From JACKOB01 sp024234575 (GTDB taxonomy: Bacteria; Pseudomonadota; Gammaproteobacteria; Pseudomonadales; Oleiphilaceae): 64,000 nt of DNA. The notes under the pieces are model-generated. The model had not been told where the DNA came from. It worked only from the letters and a program-made list of their open reading frames with translations, and ran no database searches. Made by a program: the position numbers and the translations under genes. Within the stretch, counting starts at the first letter, position 1; the number at the start of each line of letters is the position of its first letter. Below, in pieces: positions 34,792-43,059 of the stretch. Location of the stretch: contig JBPJFZ010000002.1 in the NCBI GenBank assembly GCA_051208035.1, positions 310,001-374,000 of the forward strand. The letters are read 5' to 3'.

Positions 34792-35354
34792 GTCATTTGT
34801 TCTTTCGCTAAGGTGTCCAGTTTTTTCATTGCCAAGCGCAGTCGGGACTTGATTGTCCCCAGCGGCAAATCAAGCTCTGCTGCGATTTCGCTGTGGGATT
34901 TGCCTTCAAAGTAAACTTTGAAAACAATCTGGCGCTGCTCTTCTGGCAAGGTCTGTAATAGATTACGTGCGACTTGTCCATTTAGATCACTTTCTACTTC
35001 ATCCTCAAGCTCGTCCGAACCAGGCTCTGGCCAAAGGTCTAGAGACTGAATTTGATCCGGACGCTCCTTGCGTAAAAAGTCGATCCTTTTATTTCGCACG
35101 ATTGTATACAGCCAGGTTGTTGCCGAGGCGGTATCAGGATTAAAACTGGCGGCTTTGCGCCAGACGGTCAGCATACATTCCTGCACGATTTCTTCAGCAT
35201 CGCTGCTATTGGCACCGCATCGCATCGCATAAGACTTTAATTTTGCTGAGGATGCATTAAATAGTTCAATGAACGCGGCTTTGTCTTGCTGCGAACCGAT
35301 ACAGATAATGAGATCGTCCAGCGATCGGTTACTGCCCGGTAGAGGTTGGCTCAA
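34758..35354 (-). CDS. ECF RNA polymerase sigma factor (RpoE/ECF11-type, singlet oxygen response)
   Basis: A 198-residue ECF sigma factor: region 2 near 28-100 (DAEEIVQECMLTVWRKAASF, TWLYTIVRNKRIDFLRK) and region 4 near 130-185 (LPEEQRQIVFKVYFEGKSHSEIAAELDLPLGTIKSRLRLAMKKL). Its ChrR partner identifies the ECF11 group. The start is TTG 35354 with AAGGAG six bases upstream; the open frame runs on to 35489 but would include an unlike 45-residue tail. Predicted target promoters TGATCC-N16-CGTAA occur at 35482 (next gene) and 44892 (photolyase operon). I find no copy upstream of this gene itself, so autoregulation is not seen. Confidence 0.92.
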   Translation of the reverse strand: MSQPLPGSNRSLDDLIICIGSQQDKAAFIELFNASSAKLKSYAMRCGANSSDAEEIVQECMLTVWRKAASFNPDTASATTWLYTIVRNKRIDFLRKERPDQIQSLDLWPEPGSDELEDEVESDLNGQVARNLLQTLPEEQRQIVFKVYFEGKSHSEIAAELDLPLGTIKSRLRLAMKKLDTLAKEQMTWLIIILMTSF

Positions 35355-35481
35355 AGAGGGCTCCTTATACGAGATTTTCTGCGTAAACCGAAGAAAACTG
35401 GCGTTGTCCTGGTAAGTGATGAGAAAAATGTAAACGATTCGCGTCAAAGGGTAAAGCGAAACAGCCAAACCTATAGGGTGA

Positions 35482-35509
35482 TGATCCAATATCGCGATAA
35501 AAGCGTAAC
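35482..35509 (+). promoter_or_regulatory. Predicted ECF11 promoter, FAD oxidoreductase gene
   Basis: TGATCC at 35482-35487, a 16-base spacer, then CGTAAC at 35504-35509, 33 bases before the ATG at 35542. The same motif with identical spacing occurs before the photolyase operon. It resembles the RpoE-type promoter described in Rhodobacter. Confidence 0.75.
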
Positions 35510-35541
35510 TACAGCAATACTAATGAGCTGGGGCGGAAGTT

Positions 35542-36594
35542 ATGCAGGAACAAAAACACATTCTGGAAACAAAGCGATATCAACAGACAGATACTATCGT
35601 CATCGGAGCCGGACTGTCGGGACTGATTGTAGCCCAGCAGTTGCATGCTTCCGGACAGCGCGTGATCTGTGTCGATAAGGCAAGAGGCACAGGTGGACGG
35701 CTGTCATCGAAGAGAATTGAGACGGCATCCGCAGAGATGGTGGCTTTTGATCTTGGTTGTACAAGTTTTAATGCCTTGTCGTTTAGCTTCCAGCGTCAGG
35801 TTCGGGAGTGGATTGACGAGGGCGTGATTGCGGAGGTACCGGCGACCAAGGTCGCCACCCCAGAGAAGAGGTATATTGGCACTCCCAGAAGCTCTTCGTT
35901 AACGCGCCATTTGTCATCAGGGCTAGATATCCGTTTTGGCACAAGGGTTAGTCACCTCGAACGAGAAGAAGGTCGTTGGGTGGTTTACGTTGATTCGTCT
36001 GCGGGGAAGCCTGCCACTTCGATGTTTATTTGCGACCGAGTTGTACTGGCGATACCGCCTTCACAAGCGGCTGCTATGTTGCCTGCAGACCACTCCCTAA
36101 AAGCGTCTCTAGCCAGTGTCAACATGGTGCCGCAATGGGTAGTTGTGTTAGTCACCAGCGCAAATTCCTCTTTGGCTACACAGCGGGAAATGCCCGACAG
36201 CGCATTGATTGCTCGCTGCTCTCTCGAGAACAGCAAGCCTGGGAGGGATTCAGGTTTCACTGGAAATATTTACCAATTGCAGGCCACTTCAGCCTGGACT
36301 AACCAGCATATTGATGCGGCCAAAGAAGATGTCATTGCCATGTTCACAGAAGAATTTAAGCGGTGTGTGGGAAGTGACATAGACGTTGTGGCAAGCTATG
36401 CGCATCGATGGTTATACTCCCAAAGGAGTGGCGAAGTGGTAGCACGGCAAGATTTTTTAGCCCGTGATGATGGAATAAACGTGTGCGGTGACTACATGTG
36501 TAACGACCCTCGGTTCGAGGGGGTTGAGGCTGCCTATATCAGCGCCATCGCGTTGGCAGAAAAGATGTTGCATGCTTGCACAGTAGCATATTAA
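35542..36594 (+). CDS. Renalase-like FAD-dependent amine oxidoreductase
   Basis: A 350-residue flavoprotein: FAD/NAD-binding TIVIGAGLSGLIVAQQL near 15-31, then CVDKARGTGGRLSSKRI (GG doublet plus RxxxK) and a C-terminal NVCGDYM...GVEAAYISAIALAEKM FAD motif. It resembles renalase-like bacterial FAD-dependent proteins. It is transcribed away from the sigma/anti-sigma pair and begins right after a predicted target promoter of that sigma factor. RBS GCGGAAG precedes the ATG. The substrate is unknown; oxidation of a lipid or a reduced nicotinamide species are both possible. Confidence 0.85.
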   Translation: MQEQKHILETKRYQQTDTIVIGAGLSGLIVAQQLHASGQRVICVDKARGTGGRLSSKRIETASAEMVAFDLGCTSFNALSFSFQRQVREWIDEGVIAEVPATKVATPEKRYIGTPRSSSLTRHLSSGLDIRFGTRVSHLEREEGRWVVYVDSSAGKPATSMFICDRVVLAIPPSQAAAMLPADHSLKASLASVNMVPQWVVVLVTSANSSLATQREMPDSALIARCSLENSKPGRDSGFTGNIYQLQATSAWTNQHIDAAKEDVIAMFTEEFKRCVGSDIDVVASYAHRWLYSQRSGEVVARQDFLARDDGINVCGDYMCNDPRFEGVEAAYISAIALAEKMLHACTVAY

Positions 36595-36687
36595 TTTTTG
36601 TTGGAGAGACTATCCTGCTTGGATCGATTGCTATCCTGGGCTAGGCTTTGAGGTGAGAATTCTACAACTTGAGAAGGTACTCAACCT

Positions 36688-37602
36688 ATGCCCGTGACTA
36701 CCGCAAGGGATCAGCAGCCCATTCACTACCGCATGATCGGACGGGGCCGGCCGGTATTAATGCTGCACGGAGTGGGCATGGATAGTCGGCACTGGCTGCC
36801 TTTTATTATGCCTTTGGCGCATCGCTTTACCTTTGTTATGCCGGACTTTCGTGGAGCAGGAAAATCTGCTGCAGTGCCGATTAATCAACCTGATTTATTT
36901 CAAAACCTTGCCGAAGATATCCAGGATTTGATGAGCCATTTGGACTTGTCATCCCTGCAGTTGGTGGGATATTCACTTGGGGCATCTATCGCCCTGCATT
37001 TGCAGCAAGAGGGAGAGTTTGACCGGGTAAAAAGCTACCTGCATATCGATCAGAGCCCCTGTATTCAAAACCGGCCCGACTGGACAGATGGTTTGCTGGG
37101 GCCGGATCAGCCGCAGTTTCTCGCAACCTTGCAGTCGCTTTACTACCACCTGGCGCAGTATCCAGAGATAAATGTACTGGCGCAATTGCCCCCGGCAGAG
37201 CAAAAAACCGTCGCGCAGTTAATGGGAGAGATTTTAGGCGTTGCGGCAGATAACGCAGCCGTTGTCTGGTTATTGCGGCAACTGGGGCGTTACCCGCGCT
37301 TATTTGCCAGTGTGGTGGGGGACATTTCGGTGCACAATTTATGCGCCTATCTCAGCGCTTATTTCGCCAATAAACATGATTATCGCGCAAGTTTGTTGGC
37401 CAATAAAACGCCTATGACAATGTTTATTGGCCGCCTTTCGCCTCTCTATCTTGCCTCTGGGCAGGAGCAGTTTGCGGCGAGAGTTCCACATTGTCAGGTA
37501 AAAGTGTTCGAGCGTTCTGGGCACTTACCGCAAGCCGATGAGCCTTGGCGTTTTGGGCGAGAGTTGTCGCGTTTTTTGGCTAAGCATGCTGATGCTCGCT
37601 GA
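36688..37602 (+). CDS. Alpha/beta-fold hydrolase
   Basis: A 304-residue hydrolase with oxyanion strand LMLHGVGMDSRHW near 24-36, DFRGAGKS near 53-60, nucleophile Ser96 in GYSLGAS, and catalytic His in RSGHLPQADEP near 277. No signal peptide. The acid is probably the Asp/Glu in the FIGRLSP region. Substrate not readable. It converges with the AraC-type gene at 37580, the 3' ends overlapping by 23 bases. Confidence 0.87.
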   Translation: MPVTTARDQQPIHYRMIGRGRPVLMLHGVGMDSRHWLPFIMPLAHRFTFVMPDFRGAGKSAAVPINQPDLFQNLAEDIQDLMSHLDLSSLQLVGYSLGASIALHLQQEGEFDRVKSYLHIDQSPCIQNRPDWTDGLLGPDQPQFLATLQSLYYHLAQYPEINVLAQLPPAEQKTVAQLMGEILGVAADNAAVVWLLRQLGRYPRLFASVVGDISVHNLCAYLSAYFANKHDYRASLLANKTPMTMFIGRLSPLYLASGQEQFAARVPHCQVKVFERSGHLPQADEPWRFGRELSRFLAKHADAR

Positions 37603-38671
37603 GCAGCATACCATTCAAATGTTCACTCTGTCGGCGGTATTGCTCTGGAGAAGCGTGCTTCGCACGTTTAAAAGCATGAGAAAACGCGGAGGCATCAGAG
37701 TAGCCCAATTGGTCTGCAATCTGCTGAATCGACAACATAGACTCACTTAGTAAACGCTCGGCTTGTTGCATACGCAAACCGAGCATCATGTCGCGCCAGT
37801 TAGTGCCTTCGTTTTCGAGCTGACGGCGCAGGGTACGCACGGTGGTGTTAAGATCGGTGGCAATTTTATGCATGGAAGGCGATTTATCCAGCTCTCTCAG
37901 CAACAGGTGTTCAACTTTACCTTTGATACTTGTGCGAGCATCAAGAAGCTTCAGCTGTTTAAGGCATTGTTTTTCACAGAGGGCAACAGTGAGCGGATTT
38001 GCCTTGGGTAAAGTTCGGTCGCGAATACCAATTGGCCCGGTAATTTGATGGCGATTGCATCCCCACTGAAGTCGTCCCGAAAACAGTTGGGTTAGTCGTT
38101 GAGGATAATCTGGTTCAGGATAGGCCAGGTGGACGGTTAAAGATGACAAATCATGTTCACTGAGTAGCGATTGCAGAATCACCACAATCGATGCCAGATC
38201 GCGACCCATATAAAATGGCCGGATGTCTTCAGGAATGTGGTGATTATGCAAACACAGGATTGCCTGTTCCTCAGTGTCATCGACCGAGATTTTGGTGAAA
38301 CGGCTGGCGATTGGTAAATAGCGTGTGCCCAGTTTTACCGCATCCACTACGCGGGCACTGGTCATCATCGCAAGCCCCCACATGCCATAGCCAGCAATGT
38401 GATAGTTACTGCCCACCTCCAGGCCGAAGCCAATGCCTTGCCCGAAGTCTGCACCATAACGATTACTGATGTGATTAATCAGGTTACGGACAACCTGTAT
38501 TTCCTGCCACGCCTGAATGGTGTCTGATGATTGCTGGCATTGCGCTTCAGTTAATCTGCTTCCAACAAGTGCGTCTTGGAGATTCACTCCCTGTTTAGCG
38601 GCGTATTGCAGAAGTATTTGTATACTGCTGGTAGTAATGGCGGTCTGTGGGTTTAAAGGTTCCCTCATCAT
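37580..38671 (-). CDS. AraC-family transcriptional regulator (OruR/ArgR-like N-terminal domain)
   Basis: A 363-residue regulator. The N-terminal half (about 15-215) is an arabinose-binding-like sensor domain of the OruR type (YGADFGQGIGFGLEVGSNYHIAGYGMWGLAMMTS). The C-terminal 100 residues carry two helix-turn-helices (MHKIATDLNTTVRTLRRQL and SIQQIADQLGYSDASAFSHAFKR). A divergent S15-type hydrolase gene begins 390 bases away and the hydrolase at 36688 converges, either or both of which could be its target. AGGGA precedes the first of two adjacent ATGs. Confidence 0.9.
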   Translation of the reverse strand: MMREPLNPQTAITTSSIQILLQYAAKQGVNLQDALVGSRLTEAQCQQSSDTIQAWQEIQVVRNLINHISNRYGADFGQGIGFGLEVGSNYHIAGYGMWGLAMMTSARVVDAVKLGTRYLPIASRFTKISVDDTEEQAILCLHNHHIPEDIRPFYMGRDLASIVVILQSLLSEHDLSSLTVHLAYPEPDYPQRLTQLFSGRLQWGCNRHQITGPIGIRDRTLPKANPLTVALCEKQCLKQLKLLDARTSIKGKVEHLLLRELDKSPSMHKIATDLNTTVRTLRRQLENEGTNWRDMMLGLRMQQAERLLSESMLSIQQIADQLGYSDASAFSHAFKRAKHASPEQYRRQSEHLNGMLLSEHQHA

Positions 38672-39060
38672 CTGTTGTCCCTGTTATTGTTTTTGGTCAG
38701 GTGACACCTTGATCGGCACGTTACCGGGCAAAATTTCGGCCCGAGGCGATATTAATCTCTACCGTAATGAAACAAATTGGCCTGGTTGACGCCATGTTGT
38801 TGTCACAAGGTCAATTATCCCTGTGTGTTTGTTTCGTGGCTTCTATATATATAAAACACGCTACCTTAGCTCATAAGCCGCACGCTTGAACTGGTTCACA
38901 TTCAGCACCGGTTGTCCGCAACGATCACATATACGGTCACTGGCAACATGCCCAGAGCGTCTGTTGCCTCATAAACTGATCGAATGAAACGCGGCACCAG
39001 ACCGCTTGAGTCGAATAATGATGAAAACAATAGAGAAAATAACAAAGAGGACTCTTCTCC
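38672..39060. other. Divergent intergenic region, araC-type gene and S15 hydrolase
   Basis: This 389-base stretch holds no ORF. It contains the dyad GAACTGGTTC (38888-38897), an AT-rich TATATATATAAAA near 38844-38858 that may be a -10 region, and a GGGCAAAATTTCGGCCC sequence at 38726-38742 that matches one upstream of the polyamine importer in 16 of 17 bases. It presumably holds the two promoters and the regulator's operator. Confidence 0.5.
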
Positions 39061-40728
39061 ATGAAAGTAAAAAAAGCACTGACACTTAGCGCATTGGCAC
39101 TGGCCATATCGACCACCACCATCGTACCGGCCGCTCAGGCTGAAAGCCTGTTGGCGCCAACATTTGCCTTGCTGGCAGGTGTGCTCGGCCAGCCAAATTT
39201 TACCGAGTCTGATGCTTACACTATTAATGATGATGTCCTGATCGAAGGCAGTGACGGTGTTGTTATTGCCGCTAATGTGATAACCCCAACGGCAGGTGAT
39301 GGACCTTTTCCGGCCGTAGTATTTATCAATAGTTGGGCGATGAATGAGTACGAGTACACCGCCGAAGCACAGAAATTTGCCGAACAGGGCTATGTTGTCC
39401 TTAGCTACAGCACGCGAGGGTTTGGTGAATCAGAAGGACTCATCGACACCGCCGGCCCTAAGGATATGGCCGACTTAAGCAAGGTTATCGATTGGCTAAT
39501 TGCCAATACGCCCACTGACCCTAACCGTATAGGATCTGCCGGTATTTCATACGGCTCAGGGATTAGCTTGATCGGTGCCGCCCAGGATGACCGTATCCGC
39601 GCCGTCGCCGCCTTAAGTACCTGGGGTAGTTTAGTAGACTCTCTTTACGGCAACTCATCACCCAGTTTAATTTGGGGGGAAGTGCTGGATTTGTCGAGCC
39701 AGTTAATTGGGCGCCCCGACCCAATTATTACCGAGTACTACAAGGCAATGTTGCATCAAGAACTGGATCGTCTGCCTGAAATTATTGCCTGGGCGAATCA
39801 GCGATCTCCTCTTACCTATGTTGACCAGTTAAATGAGAATGGCACGGCGGTCTACATTGCTAAGAATTGGGGTGATGATATGTTCCATGCTAATAGCGTT
39901 ATGCAATTGTTTTCAGAACTCAACGGTCCAAAATACATTGATCTGGCGTCTGGCACCCATGCGACCACAGAATTATTCGGCATGTTAGGGCTTACTGAAA
40001 ACAGGCAGTTTAACAATGTTCATCGTTGGTTCGATTATCACTTAAAAGGCGTCGATAATGGCATCAACGAAGAAAAGCCCGTACAGATGGAAGTAAAAAT
40101 CAGTGGCAAGGTTGAAGGCTTCGATACTTATCCAATAGCAGACGCGCAGAACAGAGAGTGGTATCTGCACCCGCGAGAATTTCTAGCGGCTGGTGAGTTA
40201 GAAGATCGCCCCTATCAGAGCTGGTGGAATAGAACGAACCGGATTGATTCGTTAATGGATACTGTCGCCAGTACCGGTATCCCCGTCTTGTCGCAATTGG
40301 TTGAAGACTTTAATATTCCGACAGTGGCATCAATGCCGTTGATTGCTTCGGGGCAGGGTATCTGGTTTGAAACGAATCGCTTAAATACACCGTTGAAAAT
40401 TCGGGGTGATGCCAGTTTGCAGTTGCAAGTAGTTCCTCGCTATTCGAAAGCGCAATTAGTTGCCTATTTATACGATATGAACGCGCTGGGCATGGGCACG
40501 CTCATCACCCATGCACCGATCACCTTGCCTCAGGTTGACGCGGGGAAAGCTCTGACGCTGGACTTTGATTTGGTCACCACCGCCTACGATATTCCGGCGG
40601 GACATAAACTGGTGCTGGCAATCGATACTCAGGATCTTCACTACGGTGAACCTACTTTTTACCCTTATGCGGTGGATTTTAAATTTAGCTCGAAGAAGCA
40701 GTCGGTATTATCTGTGCCGGTACTTTAG
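39061..40728 (+). CDS. Secreted S15-family (CocE/X-Pro dipeptidyl-peptidase-like) hydrolase
   Basis: A 555-residue exported hydrolase: signal peptide of 27 residues ending AQA/ES; alpha/beta-hydrolase with nucleophile Ser163 in GISYGSG, YSTRGFGESEG near 116, and His in SGTHATTE near 300; then a C-terminal beta-sandwich (about 400-555) as in the XpsB/CocE family. These enzymes cleave esters or X-Pro peptides. The signal peptide places it in the periplasm or outside, which is unusual for cytoplasmic Xaa-Pro peptidases. RBS: AGAGGAC upstream. Confidence 0.85.
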   Translation: MKVKKALTLSALALAISTTTIVPAAQAESLLAPTFALLAGVLGQPNFTESDAYTINDDVLIEGSDGVVIAANVITPTAGDGPFPAVVFINSWAMNEYEYTAEAQKFAEQGYVVLSYSTRGFGESEGLIDTAGPKDMADLSKVIDWLIANTPTDPNRIGSAGISYGSGISLIGAAQDDRIRAVAALSTWGSLVDSLYGNSSPSLIWGEVLDLSSQLIGRPDPIITEYYKAMLHQELDRLPEIIAWANQRSPLTYVDQLNENGTAVYIAKNWGDDMFHANSVMQLFSELNGPKYIDLASGTHATTELFGMLGLTENRQFNNVHRWFDYHLKGVDNGINEEKPVQMEVKISGKVEGFDTYPIADAQNREWYLHPREFLAAGELEDRPYQSWWNRTNRIDSLMDTVASTGIPVLSQLVEDFNIPTVASMPLIASGQGIWFETNRLNTPLKIRGDASLQLQVVPRYSKAQLVAYLYDMNALGMGTLITHAPITLPQVDAGKALTLDFDLVTTAYDIPAGHKLVLAIDTQDLHYGEPTFYPYAVDFKFSSKKQSVLSVPVL

Positions 40729-40745
40729 GACTGGTATTACCTTCA

Positions 40746-40778
40746 ATAAAACCAGAGCCGTTGTTTAAGCGGCTCTGG
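40746..40778 (-). terminator. Rho-independent terminator (minus strand)
   Basis: CCAGAGCCG (40752-40760) and CGGCTCTGG (40770-40778) form a perfect 9-base stem with a 9-base loop. On the minus strand it is followed by TTTTATTG, so it terminates the orphan gene at 40805-41350; on the plus strand it may also help to end the S15 hydrolase transcript. Confidence 0.85.
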
Positions 40779-40804
40779 AATTGCGCATGACTTAGCCAAC
40801 GAAG

Positions 40805-41350
40805 CTAGCCGACGAAGCCACCGCCCACACCGTCGATATAATTTTGATCAGCAGGGTAAACAGAAAGAATTTTGTGATTGGCGCGAAGCACCACGACTGT
40901 GTAATGCACTTCCACCGGCAAGGCTTTGCCAACGCCGTAGCTAAATCCCGCATAGGGAGCGGGTACGCCGGTGATCAATAAAAACTTACCACCGTGCTCA
41001 TCGTCTGCCGATACCACCTTGAAAGTGGCTTCTTTAACGGCAAGCTGGATGATTCTTGCTTCATCTTGTTTGCTTATCGGGGTGTAGCCAGGAACATTCA
41101 CGTAATTCGCTTTCAGCCCGGTTTTGCCGCCCCAGCCAACTACTCCTTCAACGTTGCCCTGGCGTTCTTGAACGGTAGCCTTTTTCATAAAAAAACTCTT
41201 GGGCCGAACGATGCCATTGGGGCTGGTGTGTGTCGGTGTGATATGGTCTCCGGCATGGGTTGCCTGCATAAAATCTATACGCTTGTTCAGGTCTGCAAGG
41301 GCCAGATCCTTTATAGCTCGCAGGGTGCCTTTCATCTCTAGCTCGTTCAT
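40805..41350 (-). CDS. Orphan protein, unknown function
   Basis: A 181-residue basic protein with no signal peptide or membrane segment. N-terminal amphipathic helix (MNELEMKGTLRAIKDLALADL), a Gly-rich mid segment (VVGWGGKTGLKANYVNVPGY), beta strands (VEVHYTVVVLR) and Gly-rich end (YIDGVGGGFVG). I do not recognise the family. AGGA lies upstream of the ATG, and a strong terminator follows, so it is a well-formed single-gene unit. Confidence 0.6.
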   Translation of the reverse strand: MNELEMKGTLRAIKDLALADLNKRIDFMQATHAGDHITPTHTSPNGIVRPKSFFMKKATVQERQGNVEGVVGWGGKTGLKANYVNVPGYTPISKQDEARIIQLAVKEATFKVVSADDEHGGKFLLITGVPAPYAGFSYGVGKALPVEVHYTVVVLRANHKILSVYPADQNYIDGVGGGFVG

Positions 41351-41791
41351 TTTTTGCCATCCTCGTCATTAGTACAATTATTGTTATTGGAATAGATCGC
41401 GCTTTCTTGGGTTTCGGAAGTAAAACAGCCGTATACTTTAATCAGCTCCATTTCTGCCGGTAATATCGCGGTTTTTACAGTGTGCGATTAAGTGAGGATA
41501 AACCCCTCACAGAAAAAGTGATATGTTTCTTTAGTATTGGGTGTGCTTGTTTGTATTTACCTAACACTTGTAATTCATTAGTTGATGATTTGCGCACCAC
41601 ATTATCCTGCCGTTAGCCGTCTTCTTTGAGACGTCTATCCCATAACATTCTCACACAGCTTTACAATCAAGGCCGGTTTTTTATACTCCGTGGGCAGTAT
41701 TTTTGTGGTAAGTAACTGAATTAATACCATGAAAAATAAAGGGAATATAAAGCGATAGAACAACAACAAACGAAAAAAAAAAAGGAATGAC
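41351..41791. other. Intergenic region without recognised features
   Basis: This 440-base gap lies between divergent genes. A minus-strand open frame at 41635-41967 crosses into the following gene and has no coding-like composition. I see no repeat or RNA; promoters for both flanks are presumably here. Confidence 0.5.
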
Positions 41792-42838
41792 ATGAAACAT
41801 ACAACACTACTCAACACAAAAATGAAAAACCTCCTCATCGGTTCGCTGTTGTTTACAGCACCGGCACTTTCGCTGGCAGGCGTTACTTTTACAGAAATTC
41901 CTGTCGACAACTGGGGTGGCACGATTGCTGTATCTAATAATGGCGTCGTAGCTTTTGCTGGAGACACCCAGTTCTACAAGTGGTCGGCAGCGACTGGCTT
42001 GGTTCAGCTTGGTGAAACCGAGTGGACACGCGTTGCCAAAACGCAGATTTCAAATGACGGCAATACTGTTCTATTTACAAACGTTACTGGTTCAGACACG
42101 AGCCAAGGGTCTAACCGTATACAGGCGACATATGTCTACCAAGGCACCGCTGAGCGAATCATTTACCGCTCCGAGATGAATGTAGACAGCCTTGCAGCCA
42201 GCGCCCCTATTCTTGGTGGTGGCGTGAATACCAAGGGCTATCATCAGGCATCTACACTTAACCTGAATACTAACGCCAAGACTATTATTGAAGACGGCGA
42301 AACTGTTGAGTTTCTTCATGTCAGTCATCTCAGTGCCAATGGTGATGTTAAATTACTGACAACACCAGGAAGCATCTGGCCTGGCCCAACCTATATTATG
42401 ACTGGCAATGGTGAGCCCCAACCGGTTGAAGGTATATCTTTGGTGAGTGGTTTGACTGGTGACGGGCAAACGGTTACCGGAGAAGCCTGGTATTGTACGG
42501 ATGGCTCGACCATGTGTACGGTGTCGTGGAATAAGAACACCAATGAAGTTACCGAAATAGGCTATTTCAGACCTACTGACACAAGTTATGATGGCTCGAT
42601 GATGGTCGGCAATGGCTGGAGTGATGCACCAGGCGGTAAAGTTTGGGATTCTTACAATGGCACTCGTAACATCATTGATGTGCTCACCGCTAACGGTATT
42701 GATATGACCGGCTGGAGTGGCTTCAGCAATATGAATCTGTCTGAAGACGGTAATAAAATTGCTGGCTATGCGACCAACCCACAAGGTCAGCTCAGACCGT
42801 TCTTGATATCCATCGTTCCACAATGTTTCGGCTTCTAA
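41792..42838 (+). CDS. Secreted protein with HAF-like beta-propeller repeats
   Basis: A 348-residue exported protein. A long n-region (about 10 residues) leads to a signal peptide ending LSLAG. The mature part is made of repeated strands of the kind VAFAGDTQFYKWSAATGLVQLGETEWTRVAKTQISNDG, SHLSANGDVKLLTT, GLTGDGQTVTGEAWY and GYFRPTDTSYDGSMMVGNGW, i.e. short Gly/Asp/Asn-rich blades resembling HAF extracellular repeats. AAGGAA stands four bases upstream of the start. No anchor is seen; it may be released or bound via its C-terminal PQCFGF. Function unknown. Confidence 0.65.
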   Translation: MKHTTLLNTKMKNLLIGSLLFTAPALSLAGVTFTEIPVDNWGGTIAVSNNGVVAFAGDTQFYKWSAATGLVQLGETEWTRVAKTQISNDGNTVLFTNVTGSDTSQGSNRIQATYVYQGTAERIIYRSEMNVDSLAASAPILGGGVNTKGYHQASTLNLNTNAKTIIEDGETVEFLHVSHLSANGDVKLLTTPGSIWPGPTYIMTGNGEPQPVEGISLVSGLTGDGQTVTGEAWYCTDGSTMCTVSWNKNTNEVTEIGYFRPTDTSYDGSMMVGNGWSDAPGGKVWDSYNGTRNIIDVLTANGIDMTGWSGFSNMNLSEDGNKIAGYATNPQGQLRPFLISIVPQCFGF

Positions 42839-42860
42839 TGATCTAACTGAATCAGAGTAG

Positions 42861-42897
42861 GGCCATAGGTACGCAGTAAATGCAGTTATCTATGGCC
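42861..42897 (+). terminator. Possible weak terminator hairpin
   Basis: GGCCATAG (42861-42868) and CTATGGCC (42890-42897) form an 8-base stem with a long 21-base loop, about 20 bases after the stop of the preceding gene. No T run follows. Confidence 0.35.
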
Positions 42898-43015
42898 TGA
42901 CTTAGTTTCACTTCGAACGATCAAAATTCTATTTTTCTGATGAATTGAGATGACCTGGTTGACTGACACCGCAACAATACTAACTTCCTGTTTCAGAGAT
43001 TTGATGCAGCTGTTG

Positions 43016-43035
43016 TTTCTGCTGCGCAGCAGAAA
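43016..43035. repeat. 20-bp perfect palindrome
   Basis: TTTCTGCTGC followed at once by GCAGCAGAAA. It lies about 25 bases beyond the stop of the minus-strand gene at 43060. As a hairpin it would open at the centre to a 4-base loop; on the minus strand it follows a T-rich GTTTTTC. It may be a terminator or a protein-binding site. Confidence 0.45.
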
Positions 43036-43059
43036 AACGCCAGCCGCACCAAACTGTTA

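Noticed and set aside
32890..35354. Chromate resistance cluster formed by chrA and the ChrR gene
   Set aside because: This ChrR is an anti-sigma factor with zinc and cupin domains, not a chromate reductase or sensor; the adjacency and name are coincidental.
41635..41967. 110-residue minus-strand open frame
   Set aside because: Overlaps the start of the secreted HAF-like gene antisense and is Phe/Leu-rich low-complexity from A-rich DNA.
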